64,000 nt of DNA from Tyto alba (Eukaryota > Chordata > Aves > Strigiformes > Tytonidae), in assembly GCF_018691265.1 (NCBI RefSeq), contig NW_024881313.1, forward strand, positions 1,388,501-1,452,500, given 5' to 3'. The translations under genes and the position numbers were made by a program. The notes under the pieces are model-generated. The model saw nothing but the letters and a program-made list of their open reading frames with translations. It was not told the origin of the DNA and ran no database searches. Position 1 is the first letter of the stretch, and each line of letters begins with the position of its first letter. Shown here piece after piece: positions 14,001 through 24,197 of this stretch.

Positions 14001-16764
14001 GAAGACCATCAAGTCCCAGAAACATACCACAAACATCATTCATTCACTGGTTGATATATCCAAAACTTCATAATAAAACCACTACAGTCATACCACCCAC
14101 TTTGTAACAGCTTGGGATAAAAAAGGGCAAGACTGATAATCTGATAGAGAACATACAGATGATTTTGATATATTAAAAAAGTTACTAATACCTTCTGTAA
14201 GTGTATATGGAAATAACCTTCTTTTGAACTTTCAGATAGTGAAACTGTTCAGTAAATTCACAATATGGCAACATACAAACACAAAATGAGGAAAGTATTT
14301 TCTTAATCTGAAGAGAAGCAGTACTACAGTTTAACATAGCCATTACAGAATGTTTCTGGCCTGTTCTTTTCACATTTGTGTGTTCTGAACACAGTGCCTC
14401 GACAAGGATTTAAAAGCAAATTTCAATGCTACAGACCCCATGCATTCTCCAAGCCTCAGGCCACAATCATTCTCCAGTTCCTTAAGCCATCTGTAAAACA
14501 CTAGCTTTGAGAACCATAAAAAAAAAAAAAAGCACCACACAAGAGAGAAAAACTACATTCAGTACCCTACACACACACACTGCAAATTCAAGTCTTCTTT
14601 GACAAATCACTTTCAAGACAATTCTGAAAACTTATTTCAAGGGTGTAGCAGCCATTCCTGGTTTTCACCCTTAGGTTTAGTGCAAATTTCCAGGAAAGAC
14701 CCACTAATATTTCCCCCCTCCCCCAGTTTTTGTATGCTAAGCAAACTTTGTAACCAGTATGTTTGGAACATGTTAAGAAAACATTAAGACATTTTCATTC
14801 ATCTGCACAAAAGCAAGTACATCATTGTTTGACTGGAAACTGATACTTATGGAAGTTACGTAAAGGAATTACTTATATAAAAACCTGCTGAGGAAAATAC
14901 TATGAAAGTTTCTTTGATGGATGGCTTCATATGGATAGAAATAAGGGAGATTTTCTTATGTTTATGGAGTTTAATGTGAGAACTCCATCATATATTAAAA
15001 AGCAAGGCCCACTTTGCATTCTCAGGCACTGCAAATACACAGGTCCTTCTGCTAAGTAGAAACTTTCACCCTTCTGGTGAATATCCCCCAAAGGCACAGC
15101 AGCTCCATGCTGAAATGCCAAAACAAAGTCTGCAGCATATTATTAGGAGAGTACTCCAGTTAATCCTACCAAGTAATTGACCAGATGCTGAGTATTCTCA
15201 CCACTCTAGAAGATAAACTTACATGCTGCAAGACAGTCTTTGTTAATGACTTTAATTTATGGAAGAGTCATAAGTGATTTAATAGATCACCACAGAAATT
15301 ATGTTTGAGTCTGTATGCAAAAAAAAACAACAGTCCTAGCCAATACCTATAAACTCACAATTTAATGGCATAATTCAGTCATGTAAGCATTTAAAATCAG
15401 TGCCTATTTTAAACTACAAGAAAGCCAATACAGAAGTATCAAAATAACACTAGTGACAAAGGCCAGCCTACTGAAGAGATTAAGACAGCTAACACTGTTC
15501 CTACAATCAAATACAAAGACCACAACAAAAATTCACCGTAAATTTAAAACTGGAACATTCCACCACTTTCATCTTTCTGAGCAAATGACAGTGTTTCTTA
15601 CCATGAACACACATACTACTGTAGTAATTTCTAATCAACTTTTTCACACTTTGTGAATAGAGACAGATCATGCAATACAGAGGTTGCAACCATTATTTAC
15701 TTCAAATTTGCTTATCCTGGACTATCTTAAGTGTTTTAAAAAGCAGTATCTAAAAAGCCTTATTTGTTACGCACTTCTACTAACCAAGCTTTTTGTTATT
15801 CCCTTCCAGGTTTGGCAGAATTAGTGTGGCATCTTACTGCAGCGTTCAAGACAGTGATATGTACAACTATCAAAATGCCTGTCCCATGTAATATTATATG
15901 CTTTATATTGAAGCATAATGAGACAGTATATTAAACACGTGGATCAATGCAGTCACTGCAAAAAAAAATCACAGCCTTCCAATTAAAGATAATAACCGTC
16001 TCTCAAAGTCATATGAATGATGTATAGTACCCACCGATTTCAGATAAACCGGTTTATCATACAGGGAACGTGAAATGGCAAGAAGCAATGATAGTACAGT
16101 CATCATTGCTTACTTAACCAACATCTACTTTTTTTCTGACATTTCTTATCACAGAATAACACCACACACATGCAATTTAGCCTGCCTGCAACTCTGAAAA
16201 CTCACTACCAAATTGGAAAAAACAAAGGTGCCATGTTTTTTACTTGGTCTGAACATTATGAGGAAGAAGCTGATTAATTTCAGCTGCTTAATTAGCTGTT
16301 CAGCCTCTCTTTTGCATCACCAGGCTCTGAAAGAGACATAAGGTAAGAAAAAAAAAAAAAATCATTAAAAATCCTGACAGAATAGCCCTTCATGGTCCTA
16401 TTGTTTGCAGGATTTTGATCGTTCTTAAACAGTTCAGCTGTCCTCTAAAACGTAAGAGGGCCCAGGTTTGTTCCTCCACCGTACTCTGGCCTTACATCCA
16501 GTCCCGTGTAGAGCGTACCCAGTAGGCCAGGCCCATCGCAATCCCCCGGATGGCGACGTGCTGTCCGAGTCTTTTACTTCCTACCTTTCCCACCGTTCCT
16601 CCTCCAGCCGCAAGCGAAAGGGAAAGCGAGGGGCCCAGCACCCAGCCTCCCCTTCCACAGCTCACGGGCAACGCGAAGGGAACAACCCAGCCCCGGCGGC
16701 CGGGACCTCGCTGCAGGAGAGCCCGCACGCAGGGCCGGATCCACCGGCCCCAGCCCCTCCACCT

Positions 16765-16786
16765 CCCCCCCCCCCCCCCCCCCCCC
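16765..16786. repeat. Poly-C tract (22 C)
   Basis: Uninterrupted run of 22 C on the plus strand, poly-G in the sense of RAB5A intron 1. Its length in the assembly may be unreliable. Confidence 0.95.
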
Positions 16787-16981
16787 GCGGCTCCCTTCCA
16801 GGCACGGGAATAAGGGGAAGTGGGAAAACCGGGGCGCCATTTTGAGACGGGAAAGGGAGAGACCAGCCTCTCCTTCCCGCCCGCCGGGCCGCCCGCCTCG
16901 GCAGCCCGCGCCAGGGCCCCGCGCCCCCCGCAGGGCGGAGAGGCGGCCGCCGGCAGCCGCCCCAACAACCGAAGCCCCCCC

Positions 16982-17005
16982 GGCCCCGGCCCCGGCCCCG
17001 GCCCC
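16982..17005 (-). repeat. (GGGGCC)4 hexanucleotide repeat
   Basis: Four perfect GGCCCC units on the plus strand, i.e. GGGGCC repeats in RAB5A sense. They begin two bases past the donor GT at 17009-17008, inside intron 1. Confidence 0.95.
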
Positions 17006-17009
17006 TCAC

Positions 17010-17300
17010 CTGGCCGGGCCGCGGGGGAGGGGAAGAGGGGGAGCCGAGCGGCGGCGCAGCGACGTCTGTCCGTCCGTCCGTCCGTCCGGTGAGCCCGTGC
17101 GGGGTGGGCGGGCGGAGAAGGAGGAGGGGGGGTGGTGGTGGTGGGGGGGGAAGGGATGCGGCTCGCTCGGCGGGGTGGGGGCGAGGGGCGGGGGCGCAGC
17201 CGTGCCGCGCCCAGCCCAGCCCAGCCCGCCGCCGACTTCCGCCGCCGCTGCCCCGACCAAAACACGCACGCACACACACACGCACGCAGCCACACGTACT
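17010..17300 (-). other. RAB5A: RAB5A non-coding exon 1 (start approximate)
   Basis: A strong minus-strand donor CCAG|GTGAGG sits at 17010/17009 in the CpG island, the expected place for the RAB5A 5' UTR exon. The upstream limit (transcription start) is not visible and is set roughly. A (GTCC)n tract at about 17067-17088 lies in the leader. Confidence 0.6.
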
Positions 17301-17356
17301 TCCGCCGCCACTACGTCACGGCCCGCACGCGACATGAGCTTCCGGTTCGCCCGCGC

Positions 17357-17366
17357 GTCACGTGAT
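17357..17366. promoter_or_regulatory. E-box of CLEAR type (GTCACGTGAT)
   Basis: GTCACGTGAT matches 9 of 10 positions of the CLEAR element bound by TFEB/MITF-family factors (established motif GTCACGTGAC). It sits just upstream of the presumed RAB5A transcription start. Function is inferred from motif and position only. Confidence 0.55.
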
Positions 17367-17470
17367 TTCCTTTATTTTTCCCACCACCACTTTCCCCCCC
17401 TTCCTCTTTTTGATTCCTTTCCCTCCCCCTCGTCCCCCCTCCGGGGGGGTGTGTGAGGGGGCGGGCGGTC

Positions 17471-17484
17471 GTTACCATGGCAAC
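17471..17484. promoter_or_regulatory. RFX X-box (GTTACCATGGCAAC)
   Basis: Perfect X-box: half sites GTTACC and GGCAAC separated by AT, the spacing bound by RFX factors that control ciliary genes. It lies at the upstream edge of the RAB5A CpG island, on the side facing EFHB. RAB5A is not a ciliary gene, whereas EFHB is. Confidence 0.75.
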
Positions 17485-19159
17485 TTGGAGTTGAGGGGGG
17501 CCTGGATGCCCTTCCATACCTCCCCTCCCATACCTCCCTTCTTATCCCCCTGTCCGTGCAACTGCAATTGGGAATGTACCTAACTTGAAAAAATTGAACA
17601 CCCAGCGGTAAAGCCTTAGGCATAGGCTTATTATTGGGAGAGTGCTAAAACTTAAGAGGGCAGGTTGCTGACACAGAACAAGTCTTGATGGCTCAGTAGC
17701 GGGGTACATGCAGTCTGACTTAATACACGCAAATACTAAATGGCACACCTTGCTCTGGAGGTTGTAGGACATACATCGTCGGTTTTCTGTATTATGGCTG
17801 TACTTCGTGAAGCCTTTGTAATCCTCTGTGTCTTTTGTGTTGATAAGTGAGGAAGAATGCTGAAAAATTTGAGGATAATTCAGGGATGGCCTTTAAGAAT
17901 AACTAAAAGACTGGAAAATACTCCTTGTGCTGGAAGATGCGAAGAACTGCTGGCCCTGTAAAACAGAAGCGTAAGGGTCACTTGGTCACAGACTGGGCTT
18001 TATAGGAAACAAAAGAGTGATTATAAGTGTTTCTTCAGTCTAGCAGATTTAACGAGGTCTAATAGTTGGCATTTGAAAGAAATAAAAAACAGAACCAGTA
18101 AGACATTTAATAAGTTTATCAATAATGGTATTTAATCATTGGTACAATTTAATGAAGGTTGTTTAGATACTCCATTACTGGAAATACTGAATCAAGATTT
18201 GATGTTGCTATCTTCTCAAAATATGCTTTAGGTCAATCACATGTATTTAATTGAAGCAAAAATTAAGTCAGGGAAAGCCTGTGGCCAGTGTTATACTAGA
18301 GCTGAGGCTCCATTATGCCATTCATTCATAAAATATATGCATTTAGTATTAGTTGTCCAGTCAGTCCTCTTGCCAATGCAGGTTTATATTCTTCTGTTGT
18401 TGCTACTACTTTAGGAATATGCTGAGAAGAGAAAGAATGGTATAATGAATCATGTCACAGCCTTTTTTTTTTTTTATCATCTCCACTCTTTACTGCTGCT
18501 CTAGAAATATCTCACTACTTTTAAAATGTTATATCCAATATCCTTGTAGAATGAGAAATCAACAAATCTCATATCTGTCTGCTTTTATGGGTTTTTTTTC
18601 TTTTTTTTTTTTTTTTTTTTGGTCTTTTTTTGCCGTTTCCTAGTATGGACATATCAATACTTTAAAAATTACTGAAGTGGATGGAATAAAACCAGATCGT
18701 TCTTTTCCTTTTCATCTTCTTCAATTTTTCTTTTCCATGTACTTTTCCACTGGTAGCAGATTGTTCTCAGAGGAATAATTTCACCATTCTGCTTTAGTAA
18801 GTAAAAGTTAATCACTAACATAAATGCTTTTTATAAGGCCAATATATAACTTTAAAAAAGTGAAAAAGACTTTGAGTTCACCAGTGATGTAGAATGCCAG
18901 ACTAGCTCCAGAGAAACATGTTTGAAGGTATGCAAGTTTTCTGAGCTGTTTGCTGAACCTTATAATAAAGACTGCCTTTTAGAATTTTTGTAAGATTTGC
19001 CTTTAATCAGGTAATCCTGCCCTAACATGCTGCTTATTTGTCATAACCCTCCAACTGGTTTCAGTACGTTCAGCTGGACTTCAGGATTTTCTGAGCAAAA
19101 CATCAGAATCCTGATAAAGAGGTGTTTTGTACTATATACATTATGACTATACATTCAAG

Positions 19160-19707
19160 CACCAGCCAGCATTCAACCAGCCTGGCAGCTGCATGCTAGT
19201 TTGTTCACTCAGTTGCCTCCCTGCAGCAGGACAGAGAATATAATAAGAACAAAAGCAAGAAAACTTGTGGGTCGAGGTAGAGACAGTTTAATAGATGAAG
19301 GAAAGAGGAGTGGGGGAATCACAATGTGAAGGAAATCACTGGCCACCTCCCACAAACAGGCCAATGTCCAACCAGTCTCCAGGCAGCAGCCATTTGGAAG
19401 CCCGCTCCTTCTTCCTTCTACCTCCAATTTTTATTACTGAGTATAATTCTATGTGATATGGAATATCCCTTTGATCAATTCAGGCCAGCGGTCCTGGCTG
19501 TGTTCCCCTTCCAAGTTTCTTTCCCACCCCCGTCATACCCCCTGGGTGGGGATGATGACAAAGTTGGGAAAAAGAGAAAGTCTTGGCCCTGTGCAGTAGC
19601 TGAAATACTACTCTGTTAACAACACTGTTGTAGTCACAAATCTAAACCACAGCACCATACAGGCTGCTGTGGAGAAAATTAACTCCATCCCAGTAAGATC
19701 CAGTACA
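19160..19707 (-). mobile_element. Degraded avian ERVL LTR
   Basis: Read on the minus strand it starts TGTACTGG at 19707, followed by the 'gggatggagttaattttctc' type motif, then a block with 'atatggaatatccctttgat' (plus sense) shared with avian ERVL LTRs. The left end is worn and set near 19160. No internal retroviral sequence adjoins it, so it is probably a solo LTR. Confidence 0.75.
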
Positions 19708-21955
19708 TACATGAACGGTTTTGGATTAAAAAAATGAAAATATTACATTCTGAATCTTTAGAATTACTTGAACTTAGATTCAGTTTAGAGATGTTTTACG
19801 ATACTGGTCTGCTGCTAGAAAGCACGTGTTATGTGTATGAGGCTCCTACTGGCAAACTTACTCCCTGACCACAACACAGAGTATGTCTCCCCTGCTTTGT
19901 GAAACTCCCAAATTGTTCATAACTGGTTGACACTCACATACAGGGTCAGCAAACAGCAAAGATTCACTGTGAATGTGTGAAATGGAGGCAGGGGAGGGTG
20001 CGGCAGTAATCAAATGGCTGAGTTCCAGTTACTGTATTTTGGGCTTGACAGATCTGTGAATGGTAGCAGTGAAGATGAGTTTCTTCTGTTGTAGTCTGGA
20101 CAAATAGCTGTTTAAGAAAAGCTCCTAAATCACCCAGATAGCCCAGCGAGTGTTCATGTTTTCATATTTTATGTCATCTTGGGTCATGCATCAAATACCA
20201 AAAGTGAAACTGTGTTGGATAATATTAGCAAAAAAAAATTATGTTAGTGGGCCATGATTGCACTAGATGGATTTCTATCTATTTCGGCATTTCTCTGCAG
20301 AGTTTAATAATATGCTCTGTTCAGTCTTCTTCTGTTTTAATCTGACTCTAGATGTGTAATAATAAATGGAAGTTGACTTTAGAGGATGTGCAGAATCTCT
20401 TTATTCTGTTTGAACTTCCCAAATTGTTTTTTCATGTCTTCATCTGCTGTAATATCCCTTTTTCTGTCTTCTGTCTCTGCTTGTGTACATTTTCTCTGTA
20501 CATCTATTGGTTTGGTCGTATCATAGCATATAGAAAGTGTCCAGCACATAGGAAGCAGTAACTTTCAATCCATAAATGAGTTGAATAAAACCCATGAAAG
20601 TAAACAGGCAATAATAACAGCAGTGTGAATCAGCATGGCTAATGTCCTTCAAGAATTTCACAAAATTTGCAGCATTTTACATCAAGTTCTCTGGCCTACA
20701 GAGACCTTAAGAAATTTACAAACTTAGTGCTTTGACTGCCGTCTATGCCAGCACCATAGTCAGAATGAGAACTGTGTTGCAGAATGTGGGGTCTTTCTGC
20801 TTCATAAAGAAAGTAAAATGCAGGGTGTTAGATAGTTTCCATTCCTCAATTTTAGCCTGAATGAGACAGGAAAAGGCACTATATTGTGGGAATTAGATGT
20901 CAGCAAATAGTGGTAACTTTCAAATGACAAGTACTGTTAAGTAAAAAAGTACTGCTGTGAAATGGAATATTTTATTCAACTCTTTCCAAAACAGATTTCT
21001 CTAGAGGTCTGAGTATTTTTTTTAGAAGTATGACATGACAAATTCATGCTGAAAATAAGAAAGTTTTGATCTTTTTTTCTAAAATGAAGTTGAGGGTTGA
21101 TTTTTATTTTGTTAATTCATCATCTTATTTTTAAAGTTTACAGATCCTTCCTACCCTACAAATATTCTTCCTGCACACCAACTGAATTTCAATATAAGAA
21201 GGACTGAATATGACACCAATTCTTAAAATGAGCAGAATTATAGGGAGAAGGGTCAGCTCTTTTGTTGGATACATCTATACGGAGCTTTGAGTTCACATTT
21301 TGTATCCGCACTGTGGACTTAGGGACCTAACACCTAGAAAATAGAGGTAAGGAACTGTAGCTTTTATTACCCTTTCTCATATTGTGTATCCACCCATAAT
21401 TCTGAGAATGCACTTAGCCTGGCTTTTACCAGGCTAATTCCTATTTATTCTCAATGGAGTTTATATGAAGGGAAAATCTTCAAATTCATTCACTATTATT
21501 TTAGTTTCATTTCTGTGACTTCAAGATTCAAATTTTTAAGAATATTAATTTTTTTCTCTTAGGAGGTGAAAATATGAATGCAGTTCTTACAGCTTAATAG
21601 TAGAGGGTTATTTTTATATAGGGGGTGAAGGAGATGTGTTCTTCTCTATCTTTTTAGTAGCCAGTGTTCTACAGTATCCATCCTGCTATAGTAATTTATA
21701 GTAGAAGCAGGTTCTGCGAACAAAAAAATGTATTCCTGCTTTCTCTGGCACCTGGATGCATCTCTTGTGGAAAGCAGCCAGCAAGGCATCTCCCTCTTCC
21801 ACAGAGGCTAGCAAGTGAGAGCATTTCTAAGAGCAGGTTTTTGATCTGACGAGGTTTAGGATCTGCTTCCAGGAGATGTGTGAAAGATAGCTAAGAGAAG
21901 CATGTATGTTGTTAGCAGGCTTCCAATTGATTTCTAGGGACCTACATTTCTGCTG

Positions 21956-21982
21956 AAAAAAAAAAAAAAAAAAAAAAAAAAA
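21956..21982. repeat. A27 homopolymer
   Basis: Run of 27 A on the plus strand in intergenic sequence. Confidence 0.95.
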
Positions 21983-23744
21983 CCAAAACCAGGCAAAACA
22001 GAAAAGACTGAGGACCTCTGCTCTACTTGTTTGTGCAACAGGCATTCTTTTTACATGGCCAGTTCCTATTTTTCTACCTTTGACACAACCCACTCCACTG
22101 GGGCTGAGTCAGTTCTCTAAATTAGCAAGTGTGGCCACCTACTGGGGAAAAAAACAATGTAAAAACAAATCAGAAATAACAGAATGTACAAAAATGGTAA
22201 TACCTTGAGCAGAGGTAGATAGCCAGCTAGAATTACAACAAACACAAGAATAAAAATTCAAGTCCCAGTTTCCTGTGCCTATTACCATATAGTTGTGATA
22301 TTATACTTTGCTCTTTCTCTGTATAAATAGTTCCCTCTTCTTCTGACAGCTTTATCCTTACCCAGTTACTCCTCTCAATCAGATCAAATTAATCCCTGAT
22401 TTTGAACACCTGCAGTTTTGTTTAAATCACAATTTAGTGTTTAGTAGATAGAAACTGCACCTGACACGAACAGATCACAAGGCAAGATGTAACTGATCAT
22501 TTTATTTTATTTACTAAACTACCAACAATTATTGCTTTATTTGGCAGGAGCACTCTAAGTAACAACAAATATGATTGAAATATGAAATGAACTGAACGGG
22601 TTAGGAATTACAAGAGCTTCTTTAGTTTCCAAGTGGTTATGGATGTTTTATATTGGTAGTGTGGTACAGCCATGTCTACAGCAGGGAAACACACTTACTT
22701 TTGAAGAAGGGCACCAGCATGGCCACAGTTAGACAATAGCTGATGATAACATATGTTGCCTGGAGAAGATTAAGCAACATTCACATGTGCTAGGAGCTAA
22801 CTGATCATAGTACTGATGTGCCTCTGACACATCTCAGGCCCAGGTAGTCAGGCACCCCTACCACCCGGGGGCCCAGTCATCAGAGAGCAATCGCTGCCTG
22901 AGCCTTTCATCTTCCATTTGTAGGAAAGGGTCCTGAGAATTCAGTTTTAATTTAGCTTCCTTCATTTTAAATCCTTATCAAACAAATGTTAGAGCCGAGA
23001 ACAAAATGGCAACAGCTGGTAATGTTTGTTAATTAATTACGGTTAAAGTCTGTATGTTTATCTAAAGTTGGTTTTGCTGTTATAGGACTATAGAGAATGG
23101 AGCAGGATGTGATTAAATTTAGATGTTTTGCTGGGAAGAAGGTGAGAGTTTACTAAATGTCACCTGAGAGCAAAAGTCTTTGTAAGAACTGAGAGGATTT
23201 TAACAGAGGTGAAACTTCTTCAGACTTACAGTGGTTTTCTGAAATAATCTGCATCTGTTTCTAAAAGGTAAACACAGTGGTTTAGATATATGATGTGTTG
23301 ACTCACTTAAGATAAACAGTAAGAGCATTCACATGTCCTGATACATGTGTAGTGCTGAAAGACTTCTCTCACCCACCTCTGTGCTGCTGTGTAGATGGGA
23401 GTTGCAGTTTTCTCCAGAGGAGCAGTCTCGGTATAAAACATTTTATTAATACGCTTACACATGTGACAACATTTGTGAAAGGGGCTTTATTTTTTATTAG
23501 AATAATTAATAAAGGTTTAAAGTTTGATCAAACTTTTGACCATGTAAGATCTTTTTTCAGCCCAAAGAAGACTTAACCTACCTGAGTCTGACGGTGGATT
23601 TTCAAGGACTTTAATAATTGGCCTAGGAAACCGCTACCTCTGCAGTTCAACGTTAATTATTTTCTTAGATGGTGATGGTTACAAAATAGCCCGAGTGCAG
23701 TTTGTTTCCCGGCTTTCTCCAGGGGCTGTGAGGGTGATGCCGTC

Positions 23745-24023
23745 AGGGTTGCGAGGGGGGAGGGCGACTGGGTGGGAAGGAGATGGCGGCAGGGCCGCGA
23801 GGGAAAGGACGGTGGGCGCCGAGCGAGAGGGAGATGGCGGGGCGAGGAGGGCGAGGTTCAGCGGGTGCCGAATGCGAGGGAGCGAGCGGCAGGGCTGCGA
23901 GGGGAAGGGGGAGGTGGGTGCGAGGGAGATCGCAGGGCTGCGAGGGGAAGGTCGGTGGGCGCTGGGTGAGAAATCGCAGGGCTGCGAGGGGAAGGGGGAG
24001 GTGGGTGCGAGGGAGATGGCGGC
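23745..24023 (+). repeat. GC-rich minisatellite, six units of 43-50 bp
   Basis: Units begin AGGG(C/T)(T/C)GCGAGGG or a decayed form: 23745-23790, 23791-23840, 23841-23890, 23891-23933, 23934-23977 and 23978-24023. The last three are nearly identical in their first half (agggctgcgaggggaagg). The first three are more diverged. The array forms the upstream half of the EFHB CpG island. Confidence 0.85.
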
Positions 24024-24064
24024 CGCGCCCCCCGCCCCGCACGAGCGCTCCCGTCGCCGCCGCC

Positions 24065-24187
24065 ATGGGGCGCGGTGGCGCCGCCCGGCGCCGTTACCCG
24101 GCGCTAACGGCCGCGGCGGCCCCGTGCTGCCATGGCGGGGCAGCTGCGGCCCGTCTACGAGGGGGAGCTCATCGACAGGTTCCCTGA
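24065..24187 (+). other. Upstream ORF overlapping the EFHB start
   Basis: ATG at 24065 in the context GCCGCCATGG opens a 40-codon frame ending TGA at 24185-24187. It is in the +1 frame relative to the EFHB ATG at 24132 and ends beyond it. If transcripts begin upstream of 24065, this frame should compete with EFHB initiation. Confidence 0.5.
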
Positions 24188-24197
24188 GCTGTCGGCC
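24132..24197 (+). CDS. EFHB: EFHB exon 1 (residues 1-22)
   Basis: Encodes [20 protein letters not shown] plus two residues. Donor GCC|GTGAGT at 24198. The Kozak context GCCATGG is strong. This exon is the least certain part of the model because it is short and little conserved. Confidence 0.8.

Larger units (their letters stand above)
11055..17009 (-). other. RAB5A: RAB5A intron 1
   Basis: About 6-kb intron between the 5' UTR exon in the CpG island and exon 2. It is AT-rich and low in repeats until about 16.45 kb, where composition switches abruptly to GC-rich. Short open frames here (11304-11615, 13577-13819, 15453-15656) look like chance. The distal end holds the poly-C and GGGGCC tracts listed separately. 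Confidence 0.75.
16480..17500. promoter_or_regulatory. RAB5A: CpG island, RAB5A promoter
   Basis: About 1 kb of dense GC and CpG sequence in an AT-rich neighbourhood. It spans RAB5A exon 1 and its upstream promoter. Inside are ETS-like CTTCCG cores (17235-17241, 17298-17304, 17338-17347), a CRE half site TACGTCA (17312-17318), an E-box (17357-17366), an RFX X-box (17471-17484) and simple repeats. Long open frames in all six frames here are a by-product of GC content, not genes. Confidence 0.9.
17501..23739. other. Intergenic region between RAB5A and EFHB
   Basis: 6.2 kb without a recognisable gene. It contains an ERVL LTR relic at about 19160-19707, a T-rich run at 18592-18620 broken by one C, and a 27-A run at 21956-21982. 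The A-run has no retroposed gene body visible upstream of it. The remainder is AT-rich unique sequence. Confidence 0.75.

Noticed and set aside
16468..17623. Many long open frames on both strands (up to 267 codons)
   Set aside because: They coincide with the CpG island and simple repeats, occur in all frames at once, and encode low-complexity Pro/Arg/Gly sequence typical of GC-rich DNA.
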